Assembly (NCBI RefSeq): GCF_051192575.1
Contig: NZ_JBPJSQ010000011.1
Location: 124,001-188,000 of the forward strand
DNA: 64,000 nt
Origin: Aestuariimicrobium soli
GTDB taxonomy: Bacteria > Actinomycetota > Actinomycetes > Propionibacteriales > Propionibacteriaceae
Reading direction: 5' to 3'
A program made the position numbers and the translations under genes. Position 1 is the stretch's first letter. The number at the start of each line of letters is the position of its first letter. Below the pieces are notes generated by a model, which did not search any database, was not told where the DNA came from, and saw only the letters and a list, made by a program, of their open reading frames with translations. Shown here in pieces: positions 14,682 through 23,385 of the stretch.

Positions 14682-15860
14682 GTGAGTTCCTCCGCGAGCA
14701 GCCCCTACGTCATCGGCATCATCGGCGGCGGCCAGCTGGCCCGCATGATGCATCAGGCCGCCATCGGGCTCGGGGTGCATGTGCGCCTGCTGTCGGAGGC
14801 CGAGGGCTCGTCCGCCGCCCAAGTGATCAACGACGTGGTGGTCGGCGACCACAACGACGAGGCCACCCTGCGCGCGTTCGCCGAGGGCTGCGATGTGATC
14901 ACCTTCGACCACGAGCACGTGCCCACCGCCTTCCTGCACCGGTTGGAGGACGAGGGGGTGTGCGCCGTGCGCCCCGGCCCGGCCGCGCTCGTTCACGCCC
15001 AAGACAAGGCCGTGATGCGTGACCGGTTGGCCGCGTTCGGTGCCCCTGTGCCCGACTACGCCGTCTGCGACACCGCGGACGACCTGCGCGCCTTCGGTGA
15101 CGCCCATGGCTGGCCGATCATCGCCAAGACCAGCCGCGGCGGCTACGACGGCAAGGGGGTGTGGAAGGTCGAGGCGCCCGAGCAGGCCGACGAGCCCTTC
15201 GCCGCGCTGCCGCCCACCTCGGCGGGGGAGCCGGTGGTGGTGCTCGCCGAGGAGTACGTGCCCTTCGTCCGCGAACTGTCGGCGCTGGTGGTGCGCAGCC
15301 CCGCCGGGCAGGCGGTCGCCTACCCGATCTCGGAGTCGGTGCAGCGCGACGGCATCTGCGTCGAGACCACCACTCCCGCTCCCGGGCTGACCGACGAGCA
15401 GTCGATCGCCTGCCAGCAGCTGGCCCTCGGCATCGCCCACGAGCTGGGGGTGGTGGGCATGCTGGCGGTCGAACTGATGCAGCGTGCCGACGGTTCCGTG
15501 GTGGTCAACGAGCTGGCCATGCGGCCGCACAACACCGGCCACTGGACGATCGACGGTGCCCAGACCAGCCAGTTCGAGAACCACCTGCGGGCGGTGCTCG
15601 ACCTGCCGCTGGGCGACCCCGGCCTGCGCGCCCCCCACGTGGTGATGGCCAATGTGCTCGGCGGCTCGGAGCCCGACCTGACCGGCGCCCTGCAGCACTG
15701 CTTCGCGCGCGACCGGAAGCTCCGGGTGCACCTGTACGGCAAGCAGGTGCGGGCCGGACGCAAGGTCGGTCACGTGACCTGCCTCGGGAACGAGCTGGAC
15801 GACACGCTGAAGCGAGCCCGGCACGCCGCCGGCTACCTGATGGGAGACCCCAATGCTTGA
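14682..15860 (+). CDS. purK: 5-(carboxyamino)imidazole ribonucleotide synthase
   Basis: ATP-grasp enzyme that converts AIR, bicarbonate and ATP to N5-CAIR in purine synthesis. The 392-residue protein begins with the nucleotide-binding GIIGGGQLARMM. The ATP-grasp signature region KTSRGGYDGKGVW and the metal-site stretch NELAMRPHNTGHWT are intact. The GTG at 14682 is chosen from the -10 spacing; an in-frame GTG at 14676 would add two residues. It overlaps purE by eight bases, so the two are one transcription unit performing consecutive steps. Confidence 0.94.
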   Translation: MSSSASSPYVIGIIGGGQLARMMHQAAIGLGVHVRLLSEAEGSSAAQVINDVVVGDHNDEATLRAFAEGCDVITFDHEHVPTAFLHRLEDEGVCAVRPGPAALVHAQDKAVMRDRLAAFGAPVPDYAVCDTADDLRAFGDAHGWPIIAKTSRGGYDGKGVWKVEAPEQADEPFAALPPTSAGEPVVVLAEEYVPFVRELSALVVRSPAGQAVAYPISESVQRDGICVETTTPAPGLTDEQSIACQQLALGIAHELGVVGMLAVELMQRADGSVVVNELAMRPHNTGHWTIDGAQTSQFENHLRAVLDLPLGDPGLRAPHVVMANVLGGSEPDLTGALQHCFARDRKLRVHLYGKQVRAGRKVGHVTCLGNELDDTLKRARHAAGYLMGDPNA

Positions 15861-16383
15861 TGAACGCGTGCCTGATGAACGCGTGCCTGAAGACGCGCAC
15901 CCGCGCGTGGGCATCGTGATGGGGTCGGACTCCGACTGGCCCACCATGGAAGCCGCCGCCCTGGCCTGCGAGGAGTTCGGCGTCGCCGTCGAGGTCGACG
16001 TGGTCTCGGCGCACCGCATGCCCGAAGACATGGTCGACTACGGACGAAGCGCCCACACCCGCGGGCTCGAGGTGATCATCGCCGGTGCCGGCGGTGCCGC
16101 CCACCTGCCGGGCATGGTGGCCGCCCTGACGCCGCTGCCGGTGATCGGGGTTCCGGTGCCGCTCAAGCATCTCGACGGCATGGACTCGCTGCTGTCGATC
16201 GTGCAGATGCCGTCCGGAGTGCCGGTCGCCACCGTCGGGGTCGGCAACGCCCGCAACGCCGGGCTGCTGGCGGTGCGCATGCTGGCGGCCGGTGACCCGG
16301 TGCTCACCGAGGCGATGCTGTCGTTCCAGGAAGACCTGCGCGACCTGGCCCGCGCCAAGGGCCAGAAGCTGCGTCAGCGCTGA
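15853..16383 (+). CDS. purE: N5-carboxyaminoimidazole ribonucleotide mutase
   Basis: Rearranges N5-CAIR, the PurK product, to CAIR. The 176-residue class I PurE has MGSDSDWPTM, the catalytic-loop SAHRMPEDM and AGAGGAAHLPGM. An N-terminal extension of about 17 residues (DERVPDERVPED) comes from a 15-base tandem duplication (15858-15887) lying across the purK stop codon, so the duplication also created the eight-base overlap of the two genes. A start at the ATG 15853 is needed because the next possible in-frame starts fall inside the Rossmann core. Its end overlaps the convergent sugar kinase by ten bases. Confidence 0.94.
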   Translation: MLDERVPDERVPEDAHPRVGIVMGSDSDWPTMEAAALACEEFGVAVEVDVVSAHRMPEDMVDYGRSAHTRGLEVIIAGAGGAAHLPGMVAALTPLPVIGVPVPLKHLDGMDSLLSIVQMPSGVPVATVGVGNARNAGLLAVRMLAAGDPVLTEAMLSFQEDLRDLARAKGQKLRQR

Positions 16384-17330
16384 TCTGCGCTGACCCGATC
16401 GGCGGCGGCCGTCAACAGCTGCTCGACCGCGGCCCGTGACGGAATCGAGGTCGGGCCTCGTCCGGTGACCTTCAGCGCCGCCGCCGCATTCGCCCAGCGG
16501 GCCGCGTCGGCCCAGCCGCTGCCGAGCGAGACCGCCGCCAGCAGAGCGCCGGTGTGGGTGTCGCCGGCCCCGTTGGTGTCCACGGCCCGCTGCGGGAATC
16601 CGGGCACCACCGCGGCGCCCGTCGTGGTCGAGCCCGGCTCGAGCACGGCGCACCCGTTCTGGCCGTCTCGCACCACCACGGCCCGCAGCCGGGGGTGCTG
16701 CTCGGCCAGCCGGGCGCAGGCGGCCTGCATCTCGTCGACGCCGACCTGGGCGGAGGCCTCGTCCAGATTCGAAGTCCACACCGTCGTCAGCTCAAGTACC
16801 CGGCTCACCACCTCGGCGGGCAGGTCGGCGAAGATCGCCCCGGGGTCAAGCACCACGTCGACGCCCGCGGGCAGCGCCTCGAGGAACGCCAGCAGGGGGG
16901 TCAGGGTCGGCTCGACCAGGGAGTAGCCCGACACGCACACCAGGTCGCCCGATCGCGGCTCGCTGCTCGCCAACGACTCGCGGGTCACCCGGCGTTCTGC
17001 ACCCCAGGTGGTCACGAACGTGCGCTCGGCCGACGGTTCGAGCAGCACGATGCAGACGCCGGTGTCCTCCTCGGGCACCGGCGGCGAGCTCACCCGCACC
17101 CCCTCGTCGGCGAGCGCCGAGCGCACCAGGTCGGCGTTCGGGCCCGTGCCCACCGAACCGGCATGCACGGCCTCACCACCCGAGCGGGCGCAGGCGACCA
17201 GGATGATCGCCGCACCGCCGGGTTGCCGGGTGGCCCCGGCTGCCATCACGTTCCCGCCACGCGGGGGCAACCCCGGCACCTCGCAGACGAGGTCGACCAG
17301 GGCCTGGGCCGTGTGGATCAGCCGGGGCAC
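16374..17330 (-). CDS. PfkB/ribokinase-family carbohydrate kinase
   Basis: Phosphorylates a sugar or nucleoside with ATP. The 318-residue protein has an N-terminal substrate-binding glycine region (ATRQPGGAAIILVACARSGG) and the C-terminal PfkB signature DTNGAGDTHTGALLA, where the final Asp of GAGD is the catalytic base; the family more often has DTTGAGD. The substrate cannot be told. It starts three bases after the beta-galactosidase stop, so it is very likely co-transcribed with it and may phosphorylate galactose or another released sugar, although galactokinases proper belong to the GHMP family. It overlaps purE by ten bases at its end. Confidence 0.88.
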   Translation of the reverse strand: MPRLIHTAQALVDLVCEVPGLPPRGGNVMAAGATRQPGGAAIILVACARSGGEAVHAGSVGTGPNADLVRSALADEGVRVSSPPVPEEDTGVCIVLLEPSAERTFVTTWGAERRVTRESLASSEPRSGDLVCVSGYSLVEPTLTPLLAFLEALPAGVDVVLDPGAIFADLPAEVVSRVLELTTVWTSNLDEASAQVGVDEMQAACARLAEQHPRLRAVVVRDGQNGCAVLEPGSTTTGAAVVPGFPQRAVDTNGAGDTHTGALLAAVSLGSGWADAARWANAAAALKVTGRGPTSIPSRAAVEQLLTAAADRVSADQR

Positions 17331-17333
17331 GGC

Positions 17334-20300
17334 TCAGGGGCCCTTCACCCCAGAAGCTGAAACCCCAGAAGCTGAAACCCCAGAAGTCGAAACCTCCGAA
17401 GCGAGCGGCGTGAACGCCAGCCGCAGCGACACCGGCTCGGCGTGCAGCCGGTACTTCTCCAGCGGCAGCGGCCCACAGGCACCCGATCCGACCGGCGCCA
17501 CCCGGGCGTCGATCGAGAGCCAGTTCACCCGGTCGGGAACCAGATCGGTCGTGTGCCGGGCGTCGCGGATCGCGTGCTGGCTCCACGGGGCCAGGCTCAC
17601 CGACACGGTCGCGTCGCCGAGTGCGGTGACCCGGAAACCGGACGCGGCCGAACCGACCTCGGCCCAGCGCACCTCCCCGCGGTGGCCGTTGCCCTGCGGC
17701 GCCACGTAGGGCGTCTGCAACTGAGCAATGCCCGCGCTCCAGCGACCGATGCGCTGCGAGGCCTGCGAGTCGACGTAGCTCTCGCCGGGGCCCCGTCCGA
17801 ACCAGGTCAGCTGGTCGAGCGAGGTCGGCACCGGCAGGGTCAGGCCGAGCCGGGGCAGCATGGCATCGCCCCAGGGGCCGTGCGGTTCGGCGGTCAGGTC
17901 GAGCACCAGCGAGTCGCCGATGGCGCGCCACTCGAAGCGCGCCACGTAGTCGCGGCTGGCGGCCGCGGCCGCCGTGCGCGTGGTCACGACCAGCGCGTCG
18001 TCGGTCTGCTCGACCGACAGCACCCGGGAGTGCAGGCGGTGCAGTCCCATGCCCTCGCCGGCCTGCTTGATCACCCGGCCGCCACCCATGCGCTCGTTGT
18101 CGATCCACGCGCGGAACAGGTCGAACGTGACCCCGTCGAGGTCCACGTCGCCCAGCCGCACCAGTCGTCCGCGGGCGTCGAAGGCGGCCGGTCCGACGGT
18201 CCAACCACCCTCGGACGACGCCACCGCCGCCGGGGCGCCGGTGACCTCGCGCGGCGCGGCGGCCTCGGTGCCCGGCACCAGCCCCTGGCCGAAGGAGACC
18301 TCGTGACCGGCCTTCGCCCAGGCGGCATCGGCGGCCAGCACCGCCGACACCGTCAGCCAGCGCTCGCCGGTGTCGGCGCCGGCGGCGGGCAGCTCGGGAA
18401 GCGGCACGGTCACCGTCGCTCCGGGGGCGATGGTGGGCACCTCGAGCTCACCGGAGGCGATCTCGACGCCCTCGTCCGTCAGCGACCACAGGTAGTCGTG
18501 GGCGGCATCGTCGGCGAACGACAGCACGCTGGTGAGGGTGATCTGGTCGCCGACGGTGATGCGGATCGGCGCGATCACCTGCTTGAACTCCACCAGCCCG
18601 GGGCTGGGGGTGCGGTCGGGGAACACCAGCCCGTCGATGACGAAGTTCGAGTCGTGCAACTCCTCGCCGAAGTCGCCGCCGTAGAGGTAGGAGCCGTCGT
18701 GGGCGAGCACACCGTGGTCGATCCATTCCCAGATGAAGCCGCCGTGCAGCTTGGTGTGGGTGTCGAACAGGTCGGAGTAGTCGAGCAGCTCGCCCGGGCC
18801 GTTGCCCATGGCGTGGCCGTACTCGCACAGCAGGTGCGGCTTGGCCAGCTGGTCGGCGTTCTGCGGGCGGGCGCCCTGCAAGCTGGGGTCGGGCAGGTCG
18901 ACCTTGGCGCCGATCGCGTCGAGTTCGGGGATCGAGGTGTACATCTGGCTCCACACGTCGGAGACCTCGACCTCGTAGTCACCCTCGTAGTGGACGAATC
19001 GGCCCGGGTCGCGCTGCTTGGTCCAGGCGGCCATCAGGCGATGCCCCTCGCCGAAGCCGGCCTCGTTGCCCAGCGACCAACTGATCACGCTGGCGTGGTT
19101 CTTGTCGCGCTCGACGGTGCGCTCCAGGCGGTTGAGCAGGGCGTCGAAGAAGCGCTCGTCGCCGGGCGGGTTGGCCGACCAGCCCTCGTTGCCGAAGCCG
19201 TGGGTCTCGTGGTCGGCCTCGAGCATCACCCACAGGCCGTACTCGTCGCACAGGTCGAGGAAGCGCGCGTTGGGCGGGTAGTGCGACGTGCGCACGGCGT
19301 TGAGGTTGTGGCTCTTCATCAGCAGCACGTCGCGCAGCATGGTCTCGTCGTCCAGGGTGCGCCCGGTCTCGGGGTGCCATTCGTGGCGGTTCACGCCGCG
19401 GAAGGTGATCTGCTGCCCGTTCACCAGAATGCGGTCGCCGTCGATCCTCACCGTGCGGAAGCCGATGCGCAGGCTGACCTGCTCGGTGTCGGTGGCGACG
19501 GTGGCCTCGTACAGCCGGGGGGTCTCGGCGGTCCACGGCTGCACCACGCCGACGTGGTGGGCCTCGTTGGCGGCGACGTCGTGCACGGCCAGTTCGGGAA
19601 TGCTCACCCGGGCCAGCACCGGCTCACCGGCGCGCGTCACCTCGACCCGCAGCGTGCCCGTGCCGTCGGCGTGGTCGAAGTCGGCGTGCACGAACACGTC
19701 GTCGACGCCGAACCCCGGGCGAGCCAGCAGGGTGACGGGGCGGAAGATGCCCGACAGCCACCACATGTCCTGGTCTTCGAGGAAGGTCGCGTCCGACCAC
19801 TGCTGCACGCGCACGGCCAGCACGTTCTCACCGTCGATCAGGTGGTCGGTGATGTCGAACTCCGTCGTCAGGCGCGACCCTTTCGAGAAGCCGAGCTCGT
19901 GGCCGTTGACCCAGACCACGAAGGCCGAGTCGACGCCCTCGAAGCGCAGCACGGTCCGCAGGTCGTCCGATGCCTGATCGGCGGACGAGGCCCACGGCAC
20001 GGTGAAGGTGCGCAGGTAGAGGCCCACCGGGTTCTCGTCGGGCACCACCGGTGCGCCGCCGGCCACATAGGTGGGGATCGGGTAGTTGACGTTGGTGTAG
20101 GCCGGGCGCCCGTGGGGAGCCTCGCCGGTGGGGTCGGTCAGCTGCCAGCACGAGGGCACGGCCAGCGTGCCGAACGACGAGGCGTCGAAGTCGGCGGCGC
20201 CGAAGTCGTCCGGCACCTGGTCGAGCGAACCCACCAGCTGGAAGGCCCACTCGCCGTCGAGCGAGGCGGTCGGGGCGTCGGTGGTCAGGTGTGCACGGGG

Positions 20301-20348
20301 CGCCAACGCGCCCTCCCACGGCGTGAAGTCCGGGATGCGGGTGGTCAT
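17334..20348 (-). CDS. lacZ: Beta-galactosidase, glycoside hydrolase family 2 (LacZ type)
   Basis: Hydrolyses terminal beta-galactosides. At 1004 residues it has the full five-domain LacZ length. The acid/base Glu is E429 (WSLGNEAG) and the nucleophile E509 (LLCEYGHAMGNG); NRHEWHPETGR and FIWEWIDHG are also intact. No signal peptide, so it is cytoplasmic. The ATG at 20348 is chosen over the GTG at 20357 because TAGGGT lies exactly seven bases before it. The C-terminal ~20 residues are repeats of SGVSA encoded by a 15-base tandem repeat (about 17348-17407), probably an expansion of the gene end. No sugar transporter or LacI-type regulator is adjacent. Confidence 0.95.
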   Translation of the reverse strand: MTTRIPDFTPWEGALAPRAHLTTDAPTASLDGEWAFQLVGSLDQVPDDFGAADFDASSFGTLAVPSCWQLTDPTGEAPHGRPAYTNVNYPIPTYVAGGAPVVPDENPVGLYLRTFTVPWASSADQASDDLRTVLRFEGVDSAFVVWVNGHELGFSKGSRLTTEFDITDHLIDGENVLAVRVQQWSDATFLEDQDMWWLSGIFRPVTLLARPGFGVDDVFVHADFDHADGTGTLRVEVTRAGEPVLARVSIPELAVHDVAANEAHHVGVVQPWTAETPRLYEATVATDTEQVSLRIGFRTVRIDGDRILVNGQQITFRGVNRHEWHPETGRTLDDETMLRDVLLMKSHNLNAVRTSHYPPNARFLDLCDEYGLWVMLEADHETHGFGNEGWSANPPGDERFFDALLNRLERTVERDKNHASVISWSLGNEAGFGEGHRLMAAWTKQRDPGRFVHYEGDYEVEVSDVWSQMYTSIPELDAIGAKVDLPDPSLQGARPQNADQLAKPHLLCEYGHAMGNGPGELLDYSDLFDTHTKLHGGFIWEWIDHGVLAHDGSYLYGGDFGEELHDSNFVIDGLVFPDRTPSPGLVEFKQVIAPIRITVGDQITLTSVLSFADDAAHDYLWSLTDEGVEIASGELEVPTIAPGATVTVPLPELPAAGADTGERWLTVSAVLAADAAWAKAGHEVSFGQGLVPGTEAAAPREVTGAPAAVASSEGGWTVGPAAFDARGRLVRLGDVDLDGVTFDLFRAWIDNERMGGGRVIKQAGEGMGLHRLHSRVLSVEQTDDALVVTTRTAAAAASRDYVARFEWRAIGDSLVLDLTAEPHGPWGDAMLPRLGLTLPVPTSLDQLTWFGRGPGESYVDSQASQRIGRWSAGIAQLQTPYVAPQGNGHRGEVRWAEVGSAASGFRVTALGDATVSVSLAPWSQHAIRDARHTTDLVPDRVNWLSIDARVAPVGSGACGPLPLEKYRLHAEPVSLRLAFTPLASEVSTSGVSASGVSASGVKGP
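17348..17407. repeat. 15-base tandem repeat at the 3' end of lacZ
   Basis: About four units of CCCCAGAAGCTGAAA, the last ones diverged, encode the SGVSA repeats that end beta-galactosidase. The unit length is a multiple of three, so copy-number change does not shift the frame. Confidence 0.85.
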
Positions 20349-20355
20349 GGCAACC

Positions 20356-20361
20356 ACCCTA
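20356..20361 (-). promoter_or_regulatory. -10 element (TAGGGT) of the leaderless lacZ promoter
   Basis: TAGGGT on the minus strand (20361-20356) is followed by seven bases and then the ATG at 20348. There is no ribosome-binding site. Confidence 0.6.
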
Positions 20362-20391
20362 GCCAGACGGCACGGGGCCGGGGCGCCTTGC

Positions 20392-21603
20392 TCAGGCGTA
20401 CTGCTCGACCCCGGCCGTGGACCCCTTCTTCAGTTGCGCGAACAGGGCCTGGGCCTTCGCCTCGTCCCACAGCACGGACGAACCGGCGGCCGTCTGGGCG
20501 TTGGTGTTCCCGACGGGCACCACCATCGCCACCCCGCCCGAACCGTTGGTGCGGCGCAGGGCCAACGCGATCCGGGCCAGCTCCAGGGTGTTGGTGCCGG
20601 GGTCGCGGCTCACCAGCTGGGTCGAGGCGTCCCAGAAGGTCCAGTACTTCCAGGGCAGCAGCATGGTGGGTGACATCGCCTTCTGCACCACCTTCGAGAT
20701 CACCTCGCGCTGCCGCTTGGCGCGCCCCAGGTCACCCATCGGGTCGCTCTTGCGCATGCGCGAGTAGGCCAGCGCGTCCTTGCCGTTGAGCGTCTGGCAG
20801 CCGGCCGGAAGGTTGGCGTGCGACTGCTGGTCGACCATGGGCTTGTCGAGGCAGACGTCGACCCCGCCCACGGCGTCCACCAGTTTGGGGAAGGCCAGCA
20901 TCTTGATCTCGAGGTAGTGGTCGACGTGCAGGCCGGTGTTCAGCTCGACGGTGCGCACCAGCAGCTGCGGGCCACCGAAGGCGTAGGCGGCGTTGATCTT
21001 GTTCTTGTTGTGGCCGGGGATGGGCACGTAGGAATCGCGCGGCAGCGAGATCAGCACCGGCTTGCCCGAGGTGGGAATGAACAACAGCATGATCGAGTCG
21101 GTGCGCTGGCCCGAGGCGTCCGTGCCCGCCAGCAGCACCACCTGCCCGGGGGTGTCGGCCGGACGATCGGCGGCGAAGGCCTGCACGGTGCCGCCCTTGC
21201 CGAGGAACCACATCGGAGTGGCGATCAGGAAGACCAGGTAGGCGACCAGCACGGTCACCAGCAGCGACCCGGCGCCGAATCGACGCCGCCGCGGGCGTCG
21301 CTGGTGCGGGGGTTGCTGCGGGGTTGGGTGCTGTGCAGGTGGGTGCTGGGGATTTGGGTGCTGGGGCGCGGGTTGCTGCTGCGACGGGGGTCGCGTGGAC
21401 GGCCCTCGTGACGATGACCCTCGTGATGATGACTGGGGGCCGTAGGACGAGGGCACCGGCCCCTGCGGGCGCGAGCGCGGGGGCCTGGCCTCGTCGGTGC
21501 CGTACAGCCACTCCAGGTCTCCGGAGCGGTCCTGCGCGTGGTCGCCCCGGTTGCTGGGGTTGCCGGGGTCGCGGGGGTCGCGGGGGTCGCGGGAAGCATT
21601 CAC
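20392..21603 (-). CDS. LytR-CpsA-Psr (LCP) family protein
   Basis: LCP enzymes transfer lipid-linked glycopolymers onto peptidoglycan on the outer face of the membrane. The 403-residue protein has a long cytoplasmic Pro/Gln/Arg-rich N-terminus (1-110), one membrane helix (111-128) and an extracellular LCP domain with RTDSIMLL (R167, D169), SLPRDSYV (R189, D190) and KINAAYAFGG. The GTG at 21603 follows TACCGT by six bases; GGAGAG is also present but too close for a good ribosome-binding site. The first residues repeat DPR through a short tandem DNA repeat. It is divergent from a second LCP gene, and the mannose and glycosyltransferase genes that follow fit a surface-glycan locus. Confidence 0.92.
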   Translation of the reverse strand: MNASRDPRDPRDPGNPSNRGDHAQDRSGDLEWLYGTDEARPPRSRPQGPVPSSYGPQSSSRGSSSRGPSTRPPSQQQPAPQHPNPQHPPAQHPTPQQPPHQRRPRRRRFGAGSLLVTVLVAYLVFLIATPMWFLGKGGTVQAFAADRPADTPGQVVLLAGTDASGQRTDSIMLLFIPTSGKPVLISLPRDSYVPIPGHNKNKINAAYAFGGPQLLVRTVELNTGLHVDHYLEIKMLAFPKLVDAVGGVDVCLDKPMVDQQSHANLPAGCQTLNGKDALAYSRMRKSDPMGDLGRAKRQREVISKVVQKAMSPTMLLPWKYWTFWDASTQLVSRDPGTNTLELARIALALRRTNGSGGVAMVVPVGNTNAQTAAGSSVLWDEAKAQALFAQLKKGSTAGVEQYA

Positions 21604-21609
21604 CTCTCC

Positions 21610-21615
21610 ACGGTA
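21610..21615 (-). promoter_or_regulatory. -10-like element (TACCGT) upstream of the first LCP gene
   Basis: TACCGT on the minus strand ends six bases before the GTG at 21603. Confidence 0.45.
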
Positions 21616-21807
21616 ACCACCGGGCCCGGGTGCGACGGCGCACCACGACCCCGGTCGCACGCGATCGCGCCTCTTTCGTCCCCCAGCGGCAGAGGTCGCA
21701 CCTCCCCGCATCCCACCTGGTGGGGGGCGCGGCGTGGCAGGTGGGCCGCCTCGGCCGGTCGCCGCATACTGGACAGCGCCCTGCTTCCCCCCCAGATCGG
21801 AGAGCCC

Positions 21808-23340
21808 GTGCCACCAGAGCCCGTGCAACCCGCGCCCATCTCGGGCGAGCCCGCGGATGCCCCCACGGTGGCCCAGAGGAGCGAACGCGTGGCGCTGCGC
21901 CGCGGCATCGGCTACCTCGTGGGCAGCATCGTGCTGCCCGGGTGTGCGCAGTTGGTGGCGGGCAACCGGCGGGTCGGTGTGATCGCGCTGCGGGTGATCG
22001 GCGCCCTGCTCTGCGTGGTGCTGCTGGTCGGACTGCTGGCCCTGGTGTGGCGCGGTCCGGTGGTGGCCGTGGCCGCGAACGGCACGTTCTGGCGGGCGAT
22101 GCAGTGGGTGGTGATCGCCCTCGGGGTCTGTTGGGCGGCACTGATCCTCGACGCGTGGCGGGTCGCTCGTCCGTTGACGATGGCGCCGCGCGGCCGGCTG
22201 GGCTTCGGCGTCGCCTCGTTGGTGCTGGCCATGGCCGTGTTCTTCGCCTCGCTGGGGCTCGGGTCGATGGCTCGCGCTCAGGGGGACCTGTTCTCGAGCG
22301 TCTTCGCCGGCGGCGGCAGCAAGAAGGCCAACGCTGGCCGCATCAACGTGCTGCTGCTGGGCGGTGACGCGGGCGCCGACCGGCAGGGGCTCCGTCCCGA
22401 CTCGGTCACGGTCGCCTCGGTGAGTGAGGCCACCGGACGCACCGTGCTGTTCAGCCTGCCGCGCAACCTCGAGGACGTGGAGTTCCCGACCTCGTCGCCG
22501 CTGCACGCCCTCTACCCCGACGGGTACTCCTGCGACGACCACTCGTGCCTGCTGAACGCCATCTACACACTGGGGCAGGAACACGCCGACCTGTACCCGG
22601 GCGTGAAGGATCCCGGGGTGCAGGCCACCAAGGAGGCGGTCGAACAGACCCTCGGCCTCTCGATCAACTACTACGCCATGATCGATCTCGCCGGCTTCAT
22701 CAGCCTGATCGACGCCGTGGGCGGCATCACCCTCGACGTCAACAAGCGGGTGCCGATCGGTGGCGGCACCTCCAAGGTGTTCGGCTACATCGAGCCCGGC
22801 AAGAACAAGCACCTCGACGGCTACCACGCCCTCTGGTTCGCCCGGTCGCGGCACGGGTCGACCGACTACGAGCGCATCATCCGCCAGAAGTGCGTGATGA
22901 ACGCCATGCTCAACCAGCTCAACCCCGCGACGGTGGTGGTCAAGTTCAACGACATCGCCGGAGCGGGTGAAGAGATCGCCGCCACCGACGTGCCCTCGAC
23001 CGAGGTGAACCGACTGATGACGCTCGCCTCCAAGGCCAAGTCGAAGCCGATCAGCTCGGTCTCGTTCACCCCGCCGCTGATCTACCCGGGCAATCCCAAG
23101 CTCGACGTGATCCGCACCACCGTGAAGCAGCGGATCGCCGCCTCGGAGGCCTTGGACGACCCGTCGCGGCGCTCGTCCACGGCGTCGAGCGCGCCGGCCG
23201 CCTCGAGCGCGCCGACCACCGCCGAGCGGCCGGCGACCAGCGCGTCCGCCCCCGGCTCGGCGTCGTCCACCACCGCCGACGACAACGGCACCCCCCAGCC
23301 CCAGAACGACGACCTCTCCGAGGTCTGCTCGGTCTCCTGA
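21808..23340 (+). CDS. LytR-CpsA-Psr (LCP) family protein with multi-helix N-terminus
   Basis: Second LCP-type glycopolymer transferase, 510 residues. Unlike its neighbour it has four hydrophobic segments (about 36-52, 57-81, 97-114, 131-153) before the extracellular LCP domain. The conserved arginines and Asp are present (LRPDSVTV, R196 and D198; SLPRNLEDV, R219), although the second motif has Asn where the first paralogue has Asp. The last ~60 residues are a disordered Ser/Ala/Thr tail outside the cell. The GTG at 21808 has CGGAGAG four bases upstream. The 204 bases between the two LCP genes hold both promoters and nothing else I recognise. Confidence 0.9.
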   Translation: MPPEPVQPAPISGEPADAPTVAQRSERVALRRGIGYLVGSIVLPGCAQLVAGNRRVGVIALRVIGALLCVVLLVGLLALVWRGPVVAVAANGTFWRAMQWVVIALGVCWAALILDAWRVARPLTMAPRGRLGFGVASLVLAMAVFFASLGLGSMARAQGDLFSSVFAGGGSKKANAGRINVLLLGGDAGADRQGLRPDSVTVASVSEATGRTVLFSLPRNLEDVEFPTSSPLHALYPDGYSCDDHSCLLNAIYTLGQEHADLYPGVKDPGVQATKEAVEQTLGLSINYYAMIDLAGFISLIDAVGGITLDVNKRVPIGGGTSKVFGYIEPGKNKHLDGYHALWFARSRHGSTDYERIIRQKCVMNAMLNQLNPATVVVKFNDIAGAGEEIAATDVPSTEVNRLMTLASKAKSKPISSVSFTPPLIYPGNPKLDVIRTTVKQRIAASEALDDPSRRSSTASSAPAASSAPTTAERPATSASAPGSASSTTADDNGTPQPQNDDLSEVCSVS

Positions 23341-23385
23341 GCGGGTGTCGAGCCGGTTGTTGGATGACCTGCAAGGATGGGCAGC

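Noticed and set aside
17442..20789. Open frame of over 1100 codons on the plus strand opposite lacZ
   Set aside because: Antisense shadow of a GC-rich gene: the product is His/Gly/Val-rich low-complexity sequence without recognisable domains, while the minus strand encodes a complete beta-galactosidase.
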